From contig CANBTQ010000004.1 in assembly GCA_947372425.1 (NCBI GenBank), positions 1 to 35,727 of the forward strand: DNA of 35,727 nucleotides, given 5' to 3'. The stretch comes from Comamonadaceae bacterium (lineage in GTDB: Bacteria > Pseudomonadota > Gammaproteobacteria > Burkholderiales > Burkholderiaceae_C). The notes beneath the pieces are model-generated. The model did no database searches. It was not told the DNA's origin and was given only the letters and a program-made list of their open reading frames with translations. The translations under genes were made by a program, and so were the position numbers. This document shows positions 8,784-16,477 of the stretch, one piece after another. Position 1 is the first letter of the stretch, and each line of letters starts with the position of its first letter.

Positions 8784-9872
8784 CTAACAGTCCAGCACCA
8801 GGTTGCCCTGCGGGCGCGAGCAGCAGGCCAGCAGCCAGCCGGCCGCCACGTCCTCGTCGGTGATGCCACCGTTTTGCAGCATGTGCACCGCGCCCTCGAG
8901 CTTCTTCACCTTGCAGGTGCCACAGACGCCAAACAGGCAGGCGCTCGGAATGCTGAGCCCCGCCGCGCGCGCCACGTCCAGCACGGTCTGGGTGCCGCTG
9001 CATTGCGCCTCACGCCCGGAGGCGGCAAAGCGCACGGTGGAAGTCTGCGCGCTGGCTACTTGTTCGTCGGCATGCGCGCGGGCTTCGGCATCCACATGCA
9101 CCGGCACCTGGAAGCTCTCCTCGTGGTAGCGCGCCATGTCGAAGCCGGCGGCCTGCAGAATGCCGCGCACCGCCTTCATGTAGGGCTCGGGGCCGCAGCA
9201 GAAGATTTCGCGCTCAAAGTAGTCCGGCGCAATCAGCTCCAGCATCAGCTGGTTGAGGCGCCCGCTGTAACCGGTCCAGGCGCCAAACGGGTTGGGCTTT
9301 TCGCAGACCAGGGCGACGCGGAATTCCGACACGCGGGCGCTGATGGCCTCCAACTCGCTGCGAAACAGCAGGTCGGAAGGTGTGCGCGCGCACTGCACAA
9401 AGCACACATCGGTATGCCGCCCCTGGTCGAACAGCCAGCGCGTCATGGACATCAGCGGCGTGATGCCCACACCGCCGGCCAGAAACAGGTATTTGGGTGC
9501 CGGGCGGTGCTGCACGCTGAACACACCCGACGGCCCGCGCGCCTGCACATGGTCGCCCACCTGCAGGTGCTGGTGCAGCCAGTTGGAGACCTTGCCACCG
9601 GGCTCGGCCTTGACGGTAATCGTCAGGCAGACCGGGCGCGACGGGCTGGACGAGAGCGTGTAGCAACGTGTGTGCGGCACGCCGTCAATCTCCACCTTCA
9701 GGGTGATGAACTGGCCGGCCTGGTAACGAAACCAGGACGGCTGCTCGGTCTGGAAGCAAAAGGTTTTGACGTCGGCGCTGTCGGCCAGAATCATGGTGCA
9801 GGTCAGGCGCTCGGCCTCGCTGTCCCAGGGCTTGATGGCGTCCGTGTCCCGCGGTTTGAGGATAGCGTTCAT
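8784..9872 (-). CDS. gbcB: Rieske-oxygenase reductase, GbcB-like (FAD, NAD(P)H, 2Fe-2S)
   Basis: A 362-residue electron-transfer protein. An FAD-binding barrel (FRYQAGQFITLKV, TRCYTLSSSPSR) is followed by a nucleotide-binding domain (YLFLAGGVGITPLMSM, EIFCCGPEPYMKAV). A C-terminal plant-type ferredoxin domain carries Cys312, 317, 320 and 350 in CX4CX2CX29C spacing (SACLFGVCGTCKVKK ... LACCSRPQG). This order is that of GbcB, the reductase of glycine-betaine monooxygenase, and of related reductases for carnitine and stachydrine oxygenases. It would pass electrons from NAD(P)H to the Rieske centre of the upstream gene product. The start lies 11 bases after the gbcA-like stop, so the two form one operon, presumably under the B12 riboswitch. 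The gene converges on the hybrid kinase. The subfamily is clear, the precise substrate of the system less so. Confidence 0.82.
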   Translation of the reverse strand: MNAILKPRDTDAIKPWDSEAERLTCTMILADSADVKTFCFQTEQPSWFRYQAGQFITLKVEIDGVPHTRCYTLSSSPSRPVCLTITVKAEPGGKVSNWLHQHLQVGDHVQARGPSGVFSVQHRPAPKYLFLAGGVGITPLMSMTRWLFDQGRHTDVCFVQCARTPSDLLFRSELEAISARVSEFRVALVCEKPNPFGAWTGYSGRLNQLMLELIAPDYFEREIFCCGPEPYMKAVRGILQAAGFDMARYHEESFQVPVHVDAEARAHADEQVASAQTSTVRFAASGREAQCSGTQTVLDVARAAGLSIPSACLFGVCGTCKVKKLEGAVHMLQNGGITDEDVAAGWLLACCSRPQGNLVLDC

Positions 9873-9883
9873 GCGGCCCGCCC

Positions 9884-11146
9884 CTATGCCGCGCGGTGGA
9901 TGGGAATCACGGCGGCATCGCGCTGCGGCGCTTCCATCTGCGCCATCTGGCCGGTGTACCAGTCGATGAAGTTCTGCACGCCAAACTCAATCGTCTGTGA
10001 ATACGGGCCGGGCACATAGGCCTTGCTGTTGATGCCAGCCTGGTTGTTCTCGGCCAGGATGCGGTCCTGGTCATTGGTGGCGGCCCAGACCTGCATCATC
10101 TCTTCAGGTTTGTAGTCCACGCCTTCCTGCGCGTCCTTGTTGACCAGCCACCAGGTGGTGACCTGGGTCAGCTGCGGGCCCAGCGGCAGCACACGGAAGG
10201 CAATCGCATGGTCACTCTGCAAATGGTTCCAGGAGTTGGGCAGGTTGAGCATGCGCACCGAACCCAGGTCGGCGCTTTGCAAGTTGCCCAACAGCTTGTT
10301 GACAGCGGGCTTGCCGTCCATGGTCATGGACTCGCCCTGGGCCAGCGGCAGGCGCACCACGCGGAAACGTTTGTCGGGCGAATTTTGCGAGGCGTGCGGC
10401 AGGCCCTGCGCGTCCCATTCGGCCGCCTTGGCGTGGATGCGCGCGGCAAAAGCGGGCGGCATGCGCGGGTCATCGGTGCTGTCGTATTCGGACAGGGTGC
10501 GCAGCAATTCGGGGTGCGCGCCGGTGCAGTGGTAGCACTCGCGGTTGTTCTCGATCACCAGCTTCCAGTTGGCTTGTTCCACCAGCGTGGAGCTGCAGGC
10601 CACCTTGGCGTTCTTCAAATCGTGCGGCAGCATATAGGGCTCGACCATGCGGGCGAAGGCTTCGAAGTCGGGCGCCTCGTCGGCCAGGCAGACATAGACA
10701 TAGCCGCCCACGCTGCGGCAATGCGCCTGCTTCAGAGAGAAGTCTGCGGCCTTGAAGTCCGGGCCCATTTCGCGCGCAAACAGCAGGCGGCCGTCGAGCT
10801 CATAGGTCCACTGGTGGTAAGGGCAGACCAGCTTGGCGGCCTTGCCCTCCTCGCCGATGCAGACCTTGGAGCCGCGGTGCCGGCAGGTGTTGTAGAAGGC
10901 GCGCACCACGTTGTCGGCACCACGCACGATCACCAGCGAGGTCGGGCCCACTTCCATGGTGAACCAGTTGCCACTCGCGGGCGCGGCGCACTCGGGTCCG
11001 GCAAACAGCCAGTTGCGGTACCAGATCTGCTCCAGGTCGAGCTGGTGGAAATCGGCGTCGCCATAAAAGGGCTGGGGCAGGCTGTAGTCGGGGCGGCGCG
11101 TGGCCAGCAGCTGCGCCATGCGGGTGCGGGGGGATTCTGGGTTCAC
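9884..11146 (-). CDS. gbcA: Rieske quaternary-ammonium N-demethylase, GbcA-like
   Basis: A 420-residue Rieske non-haem iron oxygenase alpha subunit. The Rieske cluster ligands are Cys88/His90 and Cys108/His111 (CRHRGSKVC ... LVCPYHQW). The mononuclear iron ligands His206 and His211 lie in ENNRECYHCTGAHPEL. The residue three before His206 is Glu203, the bridging glutamate typical of GbcA/CntA-type enzymes, where classical ring dioxygenases use Asp. This places it among oxygenases that demethylate quaternary amines, most likely glycine betaine to dimethylglycine plus formaldehyde; stachydrine or carnitine-like substrates are alternatives. The GTG start at 11146 is chosen because GGAAGGAAACC lies at proper spacing; the next ATG is nine codons in. 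It is followed at once by its reductase gene and preceded by a cobalamin riboswitch, an unusual regulator for this family. Confidence 0.85.
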   Translation of the reverse strand: MNPESPRTRMAQLLATRRPDYSLPQPFYGDADFHQLDLEQIWYRNWLFAGPECAAPASGNWFTMEVGPTSLVIVRGADNVVRAFYNTCRHRGSKVCIGEEGKAAKLVCPYHQWTYELDGRLLFAREMGPDFKAADFSLKQAHCRSVGGYVYVCLADEAPDFEAFARMVEPYMLPHDLKNAKVACSSTLVEQANWKLVIENNRECYHCTGAHPELLRTLSEYDSTDDPRMPPAFAARIHAKAAEWDAQGLPHASQNSPDKRFRVVRLPLAQGESMTMDGKPAVNKLLGNLQSADLGSVRMLNLPNSWNHLQSDHAIAFRVLPLGPQLTQVTTWWLVNKDAQEGVDYKPEEMMQVWAATNDQDRILAENNQAGINSKAYVPGPYSQTIEFGVQNFIDWYTGQMAQMEAPQRDAAVIPIHRAA

Positions 11147-11272
11147 AACGGTTTCCTTCCGGTCAGGTCAAAAATTCGGAGACCATGAAGAAGGGCGCTG
11201 GCACAACACGGACGCGCAGGCATCCGCATGGCGACCGCGCGACCACCCTCCGTAGTCCGGCTACTGGTGCAC

Positions 11273-11454
11273 ACGCGGGCTGGTTTACGGACTGGCGCAC
11301 GGCACCGGCTGTCTTACCGGTGCTGTAGGCGTTGACCTTCCCGGGCGGACCCAGTGGTTTGCTTGAACGCCGCTTGCTGCGCTTACCGTTGCGGGGGCAG
11401 TTCCGGCATTTCACCGGCTTCCCATTTAACCGGGTTGATGCCCGGAACCTGCGT
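11273..11454 (-). ncRNA. cobalamin (B12) riboswitch
   Basis: Read on the minus strand, the roughly 182-nt element shows all family landmarks in order. First comes the 5' arm ACGCAGGTTCC with TTAAATGGGAA, then the core GCCGGTGAAATGCCGG followed by ACTGCCCCCGCAACGGTAAG. Next are CCACTGGGTCCGCCCGGGAAGG, a side hairpin (GCACCGG/CCGGTGC) and finally the B12 box AGTCCGTAAACCAGCC (plus strand 11278-11293). ACGC at the 5' end can pair with GCGT at the 3' end to close the element. It points at the GbcA/GbcB-like operon, whose GTG start is 127 nt downstream. The class normally shuts off expression when adenosyl- or methylcobalamin is abundant. The expression platform (11147-11272) has no clear terminator; translational control is possible but not demonstrated. 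A 107-codon ORF in the track overlaps it and is not a gene. Confidence 0.92.
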
Positions 11455-11571
11455 CTGCCCCGCTCTTGCGAACGGGCATGGCACAAAGTTTAGGCGGCGT
11501 GCAGCTTCCGGCGCCACGGTGCTGCGACCCTGGCTTATGCGGACCCGACAAGCCCGCCAAGCGCTGCCGCT

Positions 11572-12822
11572 TCAGGGTAAAAACCCGTCGTTCAGCGTGT
11601 TGAGAAAGGCCACCACATCGGCCACCTGTGCCGGGCTCAGCACCGGTCCGGCATTGGCCGGGTTGTTGAACGGGGGCTTGCGGGTTTCCAGATTGGCCTG
11701 GTACTGCGCCGGCAAATCGTTGGGGATGCCGGCGGCACCATACCAGCGCTGCGGGTCGGTGTTGCGAGTGGCGTAAAAGCTCACCACATCGGTCAGGTTG
11801 CTAAAAAATCCGTTGTGCATCAGCGCCGGGCGCTTGCCTGCATTGCGCAGGCTGGGCACCTGGAAGGCACCGCACAGGCTGCTGGCAGTCACGCCGGCCG
11901 GCAGCACCGGCGGCGTGCGCTCCGGGCCGCACAAGCCCAGGTCAAAAAAGCCCGCCACGGCATTCGCCGGGATGCGTGTGTTGCGCGGAATGCCTTCCAC
12001 CGTGTAGTTGTGGTTGGTGAACAGCGAGTCGCGCGGATTGCCGCTGCCGGGGTTGAGCCGGTGGCAGCCGGCACAGCCCACGCGCGGGTTCTGGAACAGC
12101 GCCAGTCCGCTTTGTTCGGCCGCCGTGAAGCTGGCTTTGCCCAACACCACCGCGTCGTATTTGGAGCTGAAGGCATCGAAGCTGCCGGCCGATTCAAAGG
12201 CCTGGATGGCCTGGCCGATCTGTGCCAGGGCCTGCGTCGGGTTGCTGAGTGCGGCCGCACCAAACAGCGCCGTGAACTGGCGCGCGTAGCCCGCCGCAGC
12301 CACCTTGCTGACCAGCGTGGTAGCGTCGGCGTTGTTCATCTCCAGCGGGTTCATGAAAGGCAGCAGGGCCTGCTGCGCCAGCGTGTCGGCACGGCCGTCC
12401 CAGAACTGGCCGCCGGCCGGAATCAGGTTGCCCTGCGGCGTGGTGACAAAGCCGAAGCGGGGATTCTCGGAACTGTAGGCCGCCTGCGAAGGCGCGCGCA
12501 GCCCGATGGAGGTAGGCAGGCTGCCGCGCGCCACGCCCAGGGTCGAGCCGTTCAGGCTGGAGAAGCCGCTGACCGCCTGGTGGCAGGACGCGCAGGCCGT
12601 GCCGGGCGGCGTGGACAAATTGGTGTCGTTGAAGAGCGCCTGGCCCAGCGCGCGCAGGCTGGTCTGTGTGGCCGCCAGCGCAGCGGCCTGTTGGGCCTCG
12701 GCATTGACCGTGGCCGCAGCACCCGTGTCGCTACCACCGCCCCCGCCACCACAGCCGCACAGGCCCAGCAAGGCCGCCACCACCACCGCAAACCACCGGA
12801 ACCCGGCACCCGAATCAGGCAT
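11572..12822 (-). CDS. di-haem cytochrome c peroxidase / MauG-like lipoprotein
   Basis: About 416 residues. The N-terminus (FAVVVAALLGLCGC) is a lipoprotein signal with the lipidation Cys followed by a Gly-rich linker (GGGGGGSD), so the protein is membrane-anchored in the periplasm. Two c-type haem sites are seen, CASCH near residue 77 and CAGCH near 250, in the usual di-haem peroxidase arrangement (QALFNDTNLSTPPGTACASCH, FWDGRADTLAQQALLPFMNPLEM, LRNAGKRPALMHNGFF). It should reduce H2O2 with electrons from small cytochromes, or act as a MauG-type oxidising enzyme; the sequence does not decide. ATG 12822 is preferred over 12828 because GGGAG sits six bases before it. A TTACA-N4-TGTAA palindrome lies about 57 bp upstream. 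The riboswitch lies between its stop and the gbcA-like gene, so the two are probably separate units. Confidence 0.88.
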   Translation of the reverse strand: MPDSGAGFRWFAVVVAALLGLCGCGGGGGGSDTGAAATVNAEAQQAAALAATQTSLRALGQALFNDTNLSTPPGTACASCHQAVSGFSSLNGSTLGVARGSLPTSIGLRAPSQAAYSSENPRFGFVTTPQGNLIPAGGQFWDGRADTLAQQALLPFMNPLEMNNADATTLVSKVAAAGYARQFTALFGAAALSNPTQALAQIGQAIQAFESAGSFDAFSSKYDAVVLGKASFTAAEQSGLALFQNPRVGCAGCHRLNPGSGNPRDSLFTNHNYTVEGIPRNTRIPANAVAGFFDLGLCGPERTPPVLPAGVTASSLCGAFQVPSLRNAGKRPALMHNGFFSNLTDVVSFYATRNTDPQRWYGAAGIPNDLPAQYQANLETRKPPFNNPANAGPVLSPAQVADVVAFLNTLNDGFLP

Positions 12823-12878
12823 GTGCATCTCCCTAAAAAGTTGTGAATCCAGTTTAGGAGTGCGCGCCCGGCGCCACG

Positions 12879-12892
12879 TTACAGTTTTGTAA
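12879..12892. promoter_or_regulatory. palindromic operator candidate TTACA-N4-TGTAA
   Basis: A perfect 5-4-5 palindrome (TTACAGTTTTGTAA) lies in the 77-bp gap upstream of the cytochrome c peroxidase gene, centred about 63 bp from its start. The geometry matches FNR/DNR-family sites (TTGAT-N4-ATCAA) but the half-site differs. An oxygen- or redox-responsive regulator would fit a peroxidase; this is inference. Confidence 0.4.
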
Positions 12893-12899
12893 TGCGCCC

Positions 12900-13892
12900 T
12901 CAGGCCGGCATGGCCGCTGCCGCAATGTCCAGCGAACGCAGACGCAGCGCGGGATCAAAAATATCGCAGACCAGCATCAGCTCATCGGCCTGGGTCACGT
13001 CCACGATGTTCTTCAGCTGCCCGGCCACCGTGGCCGGCCCGCCGATCACGGCCATGGCCAGGAAGTCGGCAATCGCTGCGCGCTCCTGGTGGTCGCGGCT
13101 TTCCAGATAGCCCGCCACCGGCGGCTGCAAAGACTTGCGCTCGCCCCGCACGATGCCCGACACGCGCTGGAAGATACTGGTGGCGAGGAACTGCGCCTCC
13201 TCATCCGTGGGCGCCGCCACCAACGGCACACCCACCACCACGCGCGGCGCGGCCAGTGCGGGCGAAGGCAGGAAGTTGTCGCGGTACAGCGCAATCGCCT
13301 GCAGCAGCATGCGGGGCGCAAAGTGCGAGGCAAAGGCGTACGGCAGACCACGCTGGGCCGCCAGTTGGGCCGAGAACAGGCTGCTGCCCAGCAACCAGAT
13401 CGGCACCTGCGAATTGGCGCCCGGCGATGCAATCACGCGCTGCCCCACCACCGGTGTGCCCAGCAGTTGTTGCAGCTCGGCTACCTCGCGCGGAAAGTCT
13501 TCTTCGGTCTCGGCACGGTTGCGGCGCAGGGCGCGCATGGTGACCTGGTCGGTGCCGGGCGCGCGGCCCAGGCCCAGGTCACTCCGGCCCGGGTACATGG
13601 CCTCCAGCGTGCCAAAGGCCTCGGCCACCACCAGCGGCGCATGGTTGGGCAGCATGATGCCGCCCGAGCCGACACGGATGCTGCGGGTGCCGGCGGCAAT
13701 ATGGCCCACCAGCACGGCGGTGGAGGAGCAGGCCAGGCCCGGCATGTTGTGGTGCTCGGCCAGCCAGTAGCGGGTGAAGCCGAGCTGTTCAGCATGCTGC
13801 GCGGTCTGCAGCGCGATGGCGATGGCCGCGCCAACGCTGCCGCCCTCGCGCACAGCAACCAGATCGAGCATGGAGAGAGAGGTCTTGGACAT
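12900..13892 (-). CDS. LLM-class flavin-dependent oxidoreductase
   Basis: A 330-residue bacterial-luciferase-like TIM-barrel protein of the group without a fused partner ([116 protein letters not shown]). The WLAEHHN and [10 protein letters not shown] motifs are typical of the YhbW/MsnO8-like subgroup. Such proteins use FMNH2 or F420; in a betaproteobacterium FMN is the likely cofactor. The substrate is unknown. ATG 13892 is chosen; the track's GTG at 13895 is one codon earlier. Neither has a strong ribosome site. Its neighbours on the same strand (EcsC-like upstream, peroxidase downstream) give no pathway. Confidence 0.88.
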   Translation of the reverse strand: MSKTSLSMLDLVAVREGGSVGAAIAIALQTAQHAEQLGFTRYWLAEHHNMPGLACSSTAVLVGHIAAGTRSIRVGSGGIMLPNHAPLVVAEAFGTLEAMYPGRSDLGLGRAPGTDQVTMRALRRNRAETEEDFPREVAELQQLLGTPVVGQRVIASPGANSQVPIWLLGSSLFSAQLAAQRGLPYAFASHFAPRMLLQAIALYRDNFLPSPALAAPRVVVGVPLVAAPTDEEAQFLATSIFQRVSGIVRGERKSLQPPVAGYLESRDHQERAAIADFLAMAVIGGPATVAGQLKNIVDVTQADELMLVCDIFDPALRLRSLDIAAAAMPA

Positions 13893-13980
13893 CACCCATT
13901 ATCGGCAGACGGTGTGGCGCTTGCAGTGGCAGCCCGCAATGCCCTTGGGTGCGCACTGCGAACCGGGCCGCAATGCCGCG

Positions 13981-14580
13981 TCAGCCCTGCTGCCCCGATT
14001 CAAACAAGGCGATGGCGCTGGCCGCCACCTGCGTGGTGTCGTAATACGCGTAGCCGCCCACGCCCACCGCGCCCAGCAGCGGGATGAAGCGCGCCGCGCC
14101 GTTGCCCAACAGCTTCTGGCTCAGGCGCAGGCCAATGCGTCGGACCACGTTTTGCAGCAGGGCACCAGAGGCCTGCCGGACGACCCAGCGCTCGCCGGCA
14201 CGCACGGCCAGGTCGCGCACCGCCTGCGCCGCACTGTGCTTGAACAGGCAGTACAGCATGTGCTCCCTGGACAGGCTGGCGCTCTGACCGTACACCGCCG
14301 CTATGTCGCTCACCAGCTGCGACTGGATGCGCCACACCGCCAGCAGATCGGGCAACACCGTCAACAACCCGAACGGCCCCGGCGCCAGCGCCAGCGTGCC
14401 CGAGGTCAGGGCCGCCTGTTGGGCCGCCACACGCGTGAGCGCCTGCGCCGCAGCCAAGGGCTGTGGCGAAGCCGCCTGGGCACTGGCCGGTATGCGCCCG
14501 GCCAGGTCCATCGCGGCACCGGCCAGGGCCTCTGCCGCAGTGCCCGCCGGGGTGACATGGGTCAGCTTGTTGTTGCGCAT
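13981..14580 (-). CDS. EcsC-family protein
   Basis: A 199-residue protein resembling the EcsC family (ALAPGPFGLLTVLPDLLAVWRIQSQLVSDIAAVYG, RIGLRLSQKLLGNGAARFIPLLGAVGVGGYAYYDTTQVAASAIALF). Two hydrophobic, Gly-rich segments (near 65-85 and 160-185) suggest membrane association. EcsC was named from a Bacillus ABC-transporter locus; its biochemical role is unknown, and no ABC transporter is near. GAGG lies at a suitable distance from ATG 14580. It is 41 bp downstream of the SSB-like gene on the same strand, so the two may be cotranscribed. Confidence 0.75.
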   Translation of the reverse strand: MRNNKLTHVTPAGTAAEALAGAAMDLAGRIPASAQAASPQPLAAAQALTRVAAQQAALTSGTLALAPGPFGLLTVLPDLLAVWRIQSQLVSDIAAVYGQSASLSREHMLYCLFKHSAAQAVRDLAVRAGERWVVRQASGALLQNVVRRIGLRLSQKLLGNGAARFIPLLGAVGVGGYAYYDTTQVAASAIALFESGQQG

Positions 14581-14621
14581 GCAGGCCTCTCTTTCCAGGT
14601 TGCCGGATCGGGCGCCGCGGC

Positions 14622-14927
14622 TCAGTCCGGCTGGGCAGCCAGGGCCAGCACGCGCCCGGCAATCATGTCGAGGGCGGCACGGCTGACACCCTGCTTGTCT
14701 ATCCAGACCTTGGGCAACAGGCTGCCGCTTAAGCTGACCGCATCGCCGTCGCGCAGCGCCAGCAGCGCCTGGCTCACGCCGTTGTCAAAGGCAATCACAT
14801 TGACGATCACCAACTCCGGCTGTGTGCCCTGCGCACGCACCTTGGCCACCACAAAAATGCTGTTGTTCTTGCCCACGCGCTTTTCGGGGTCGCCCCAGAT
14901 GTGTCCGGCCACCAGTCCTTCGATCAT
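14622..14927 (-). CDS. SSB-like OB-fold protein
   Basis: A 101-residue protein with the layout of a single-stranded-DNA-binding OB fold (MIEGLVAGHIWGDPEKRVGKNNSIFVVAKVRAQ, VIVNVIAFDNGVSQALLALRDGDAVSLSGSLLPKVWIDKQG, ALDMIAGRVLAL). It resembles short SSB paralogues of betaproteobacteria rather than the main SSB. It ends at AAQPD without the glycine/proline-rich linker and acidic DDDIPF-type tip that recruits partner proteins. It could coat ssDNA without recruiting repair enzymes, or do something else with nucleic acids. AGGAG lies six bases before the ATG. It is the first gene of a probable pair with the EcsC-like gene. Confidence 0.75.
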   Translation of the reverse strand: MIEGLVAGHIWGDPEKRVGKNNSIFVVAKVRAQGTQPELVIVNVIAFDNGVSQALLALRDGDAVSLSGSLLPKVWIDKQGVSRAALDMIAGRVLALAAQPD

Positions 14928-14989
14928 TCCGTCTCCTGTTCAATGGGCTTTAGCTTAACTTGCATCGTTGAACTCCCCCATCCCCCCCG

Positions 14990-15016
14990 CCCCTTACCCC
15001 CCGTCGGGGTAAGGGG
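14990..15016. repeat. perfect inverted repeat CCCCTTACCCC/GGGGTAAGGGG
   Basis: An 11-bp perfect inverted repeat with a five-base loop (CCGTC) lies in the 287-bp divergent gap between the SSB-like gene and frmA. There is no T tract. Lying upstream of both genes, it is unlikely to be their terminator; it could be a protein-binding site or an RNA hairpin in a 5' leader. The rest of the gap holds a weak CATAAT element near 15150, a candidate frmA -10, and nothing else I recognise. Confidence 0.45.
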
Positions 15017-15214
15017 TGCCTAATGCGGACAGCCGATTTGGTTACGTCGCTTCGGCTTGGGCCTTATCGGCGTGGCGTCCTGAGTCAGTGGGTGCCGTGC
15101 GCAAGCCCAAACGCGTCGCTCGGTGTGCCAACAACACGCGCTAACCCAAACCATAATCGCAGGCAAGCCATCTATTGCTGGCGTTCACCAACCCATTCGC
15201 ACCAAGGAAATCCC

Positions 15215-16333
15215 ATGCAAACCAAAGCCGCCGTCGCCTGGAAAGCCGGCCAACCCCTGACCATTGAAACCGTTGACCTGGCCGGCCCGCGCGTGGGCGA
15301 GGTGCTGGTCGAAATCAAGGCCAGCGGCATCTGCCATACCGACTACTACACGCTCAGTGGCGCCGACCCCGAAGGCATCTTCCCGACCATCCTGGGCCAC
15401 GAAGGCGCGGGCATCGTGGTCGATGTGGGGCCGGGTGTCACCTCGCTCAAAAAGGGCGACCACGTGATTCCGCTGTACACGCCCGAATGCCGGGGCTGCA
15501 AGTTCTGCCTGAGCCGCAAGACCAACCTGTGCCAGCTGATTCGTGGCACGCAAGGCAAGGGTCTGATGCCGGATGCCACCAGCCGCTTCAGCCTGAACGG
15601 CGACCCGATCTTCCACTACATGGGCACCAGCACCTTTAGCAACTTCACGGTGGTACCGGAAATTGCGCTGGCCAAGATCCGCCCGGACGCGCCCTTTGAC
15701 AAGGTCTGCTACATCGGCTGCGGCGTCACCACCGGCATTGGCGCCGTGATCTTCACGGCCAAGGTGGAAGCCGGTGCCAACGCGGTGGTGTTTGGCCTGG
15801 GCGGTATCGGCCTGAACGTGATCCAGGGCCTGAAGATGGTGGGCGCCGACAAGATCATCGGTGTCGATCTGAACCCGGCGCGCGAAGCCATGGCACGCCA
15901 GTTCGGCATGACGCACTTCCTGAACCCGAAGGACATTGAGGCGGCGGGTGGCAACATCGTCGATGCCATTACCCAACTCACCGACGGCGGCGCCGACTAC
16001 AGCTTTGAATGCATTGGCAACACCCAGGTGATGCGCCAGGCGCTGGAGTGCACGCACAAGGGCTGGGGCCGCAGCATCATCATCGGCGTGGCCGAGGCCG
16101 GTGCCGAAATCAGCACCCGCCCGTTTCAGTTGGTGACGGGCCGCAAGTGGGAAGGCTCGGCCTTTGGCGGCGCCCGCGGCCGCACCGATGTGCCCAAGAT
16201 CGTGGACTGGTACATGGAGGGCAAGATCAACATCGACAGCCTGATCACCCACACCATGCCGCTGGAAGACATCAACAAGGGCTTTGACCTGATGAAGCGC
16301 GGCGAGTCCATCCGCGGCGTGGTGCTGTTCTAA
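15215..16333 (+). CDS. frmA: S-(hydroxymethyl)glutathione dehydrogenase (class III alcohol dehydrogenase)
   Basis: A 372-residue zinc alcohol dehydrogenase, the usual class III length. It oxidises S-hydroxymethylglutathione, formed from formaldehyde and glutathione, to S-formylglutathione with NAD+. Catalytic zinc ligands are Cys40 ([22 protein letters not shown]), the His of LGHEGAG and the Cys in YIGCGVTTG. The structural zinc is held by the four cysteines of [18 protein letters not shown]. The Rossmann motif is [12 protein letters not shown] with the NAD-selecting Asp in [11 protein letters not shown] 15215 is chosen (AAGGAAATCCC just before); the track's start at 15023 would add 64 residues with no family counterpart. 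No S-formylglutathione hydrolase gene lies next to it. It could clear formaldehyde from the GbcA-like demethylase 4 kb away, though it is also a housekeeping enzyme. Confidence 0.95.
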   Translation: MQTKAAVAWKAGQPLTIETVDLAGPRVGEVLVEIKASGICHTDYYTLSGADPEGIFPTILGHEGAGIVVDVGPGVTSLKKGDHVIPLYTPECRGCKFCLSRKTNLCQLIRGTQGKGLMPDATSRFSLNGDPIFHYMGTSTFSNFTVVPEIALAKIRPDAPFDKVCYIGCGVTTGIGAVIFTAKVEAGANAVVFGLGGIGLNVIQGLKMVGADKIIGVDLNPAREAMARQFGMTHFLNPKDIEAAGGNIVDAITQLTDGGADYSFECIGNTQVMRQALECTHKGWGRSIIIGVAEAGAEISTRPFQLVTGRKWEGSAFGGARGRTDVPKIVDWYMEGKINIDSLITHTMPLEDINKGFDLMKRGESIRGVVLF

Positions 16334-16352
16334 AAAAGTTGGCTTAGCCCCG

Positions 16353-16468
16353 GCGCCACGCGCAGTGGACAAGCGTGGGGGCATGTTTTACCGCCGGGCC
16401 GCCCCAAGGTAAAACGCGGCCCCCTTGGGGGCAGGGCGCCACACGCAGTGTGGCAACCGTGGGGGCGC
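16353..16468. repeat. intergenic repeat with alternative hairpins
   Basis: The 144-bp gap between the converging frmA and MCP genes holds two imperfect direct copies of a 32-33-bp unit: GCGCCACGCGCAGTGG...CGTGGGGGC at 16353-16384 and GCGCCACACGCAGTGT...CGTGGGGGC at 16436-16468. Between them GTTTTACC (16385) can pair with GGTAAAAC (16408), and CCCCAAGG (16402) with CCTTGGGG (16423). The two stems share bases, so only one can form. The composition resembles GC-rich intergenic elements I know from Comamonadaceae genomes. It may also serve as terminator for both genes. Confidence 0.6.
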
Positions 16469-16477
16469 ACTACCTCT

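Noticed and set aside
11163-11486. 107-codon minus-strand ORF
   Set aside because: It lies over the cobalamin riboswitch and has no protein-like features.
13899-13906. GCCGATAA (sigma-28 -10) on the minus strand before the LLM gene
   Set aside because: No TAAA at the -35 position and it lies only about 7 bases from the start codon.
15023-15214. 64-residue N-terminal extension of FrmA in the ORF track
   Set aside because: No match to class III alcohol dehydrogenases, which begin at the MQTKAAVAW-type sequence preceded here by AAGGAA.
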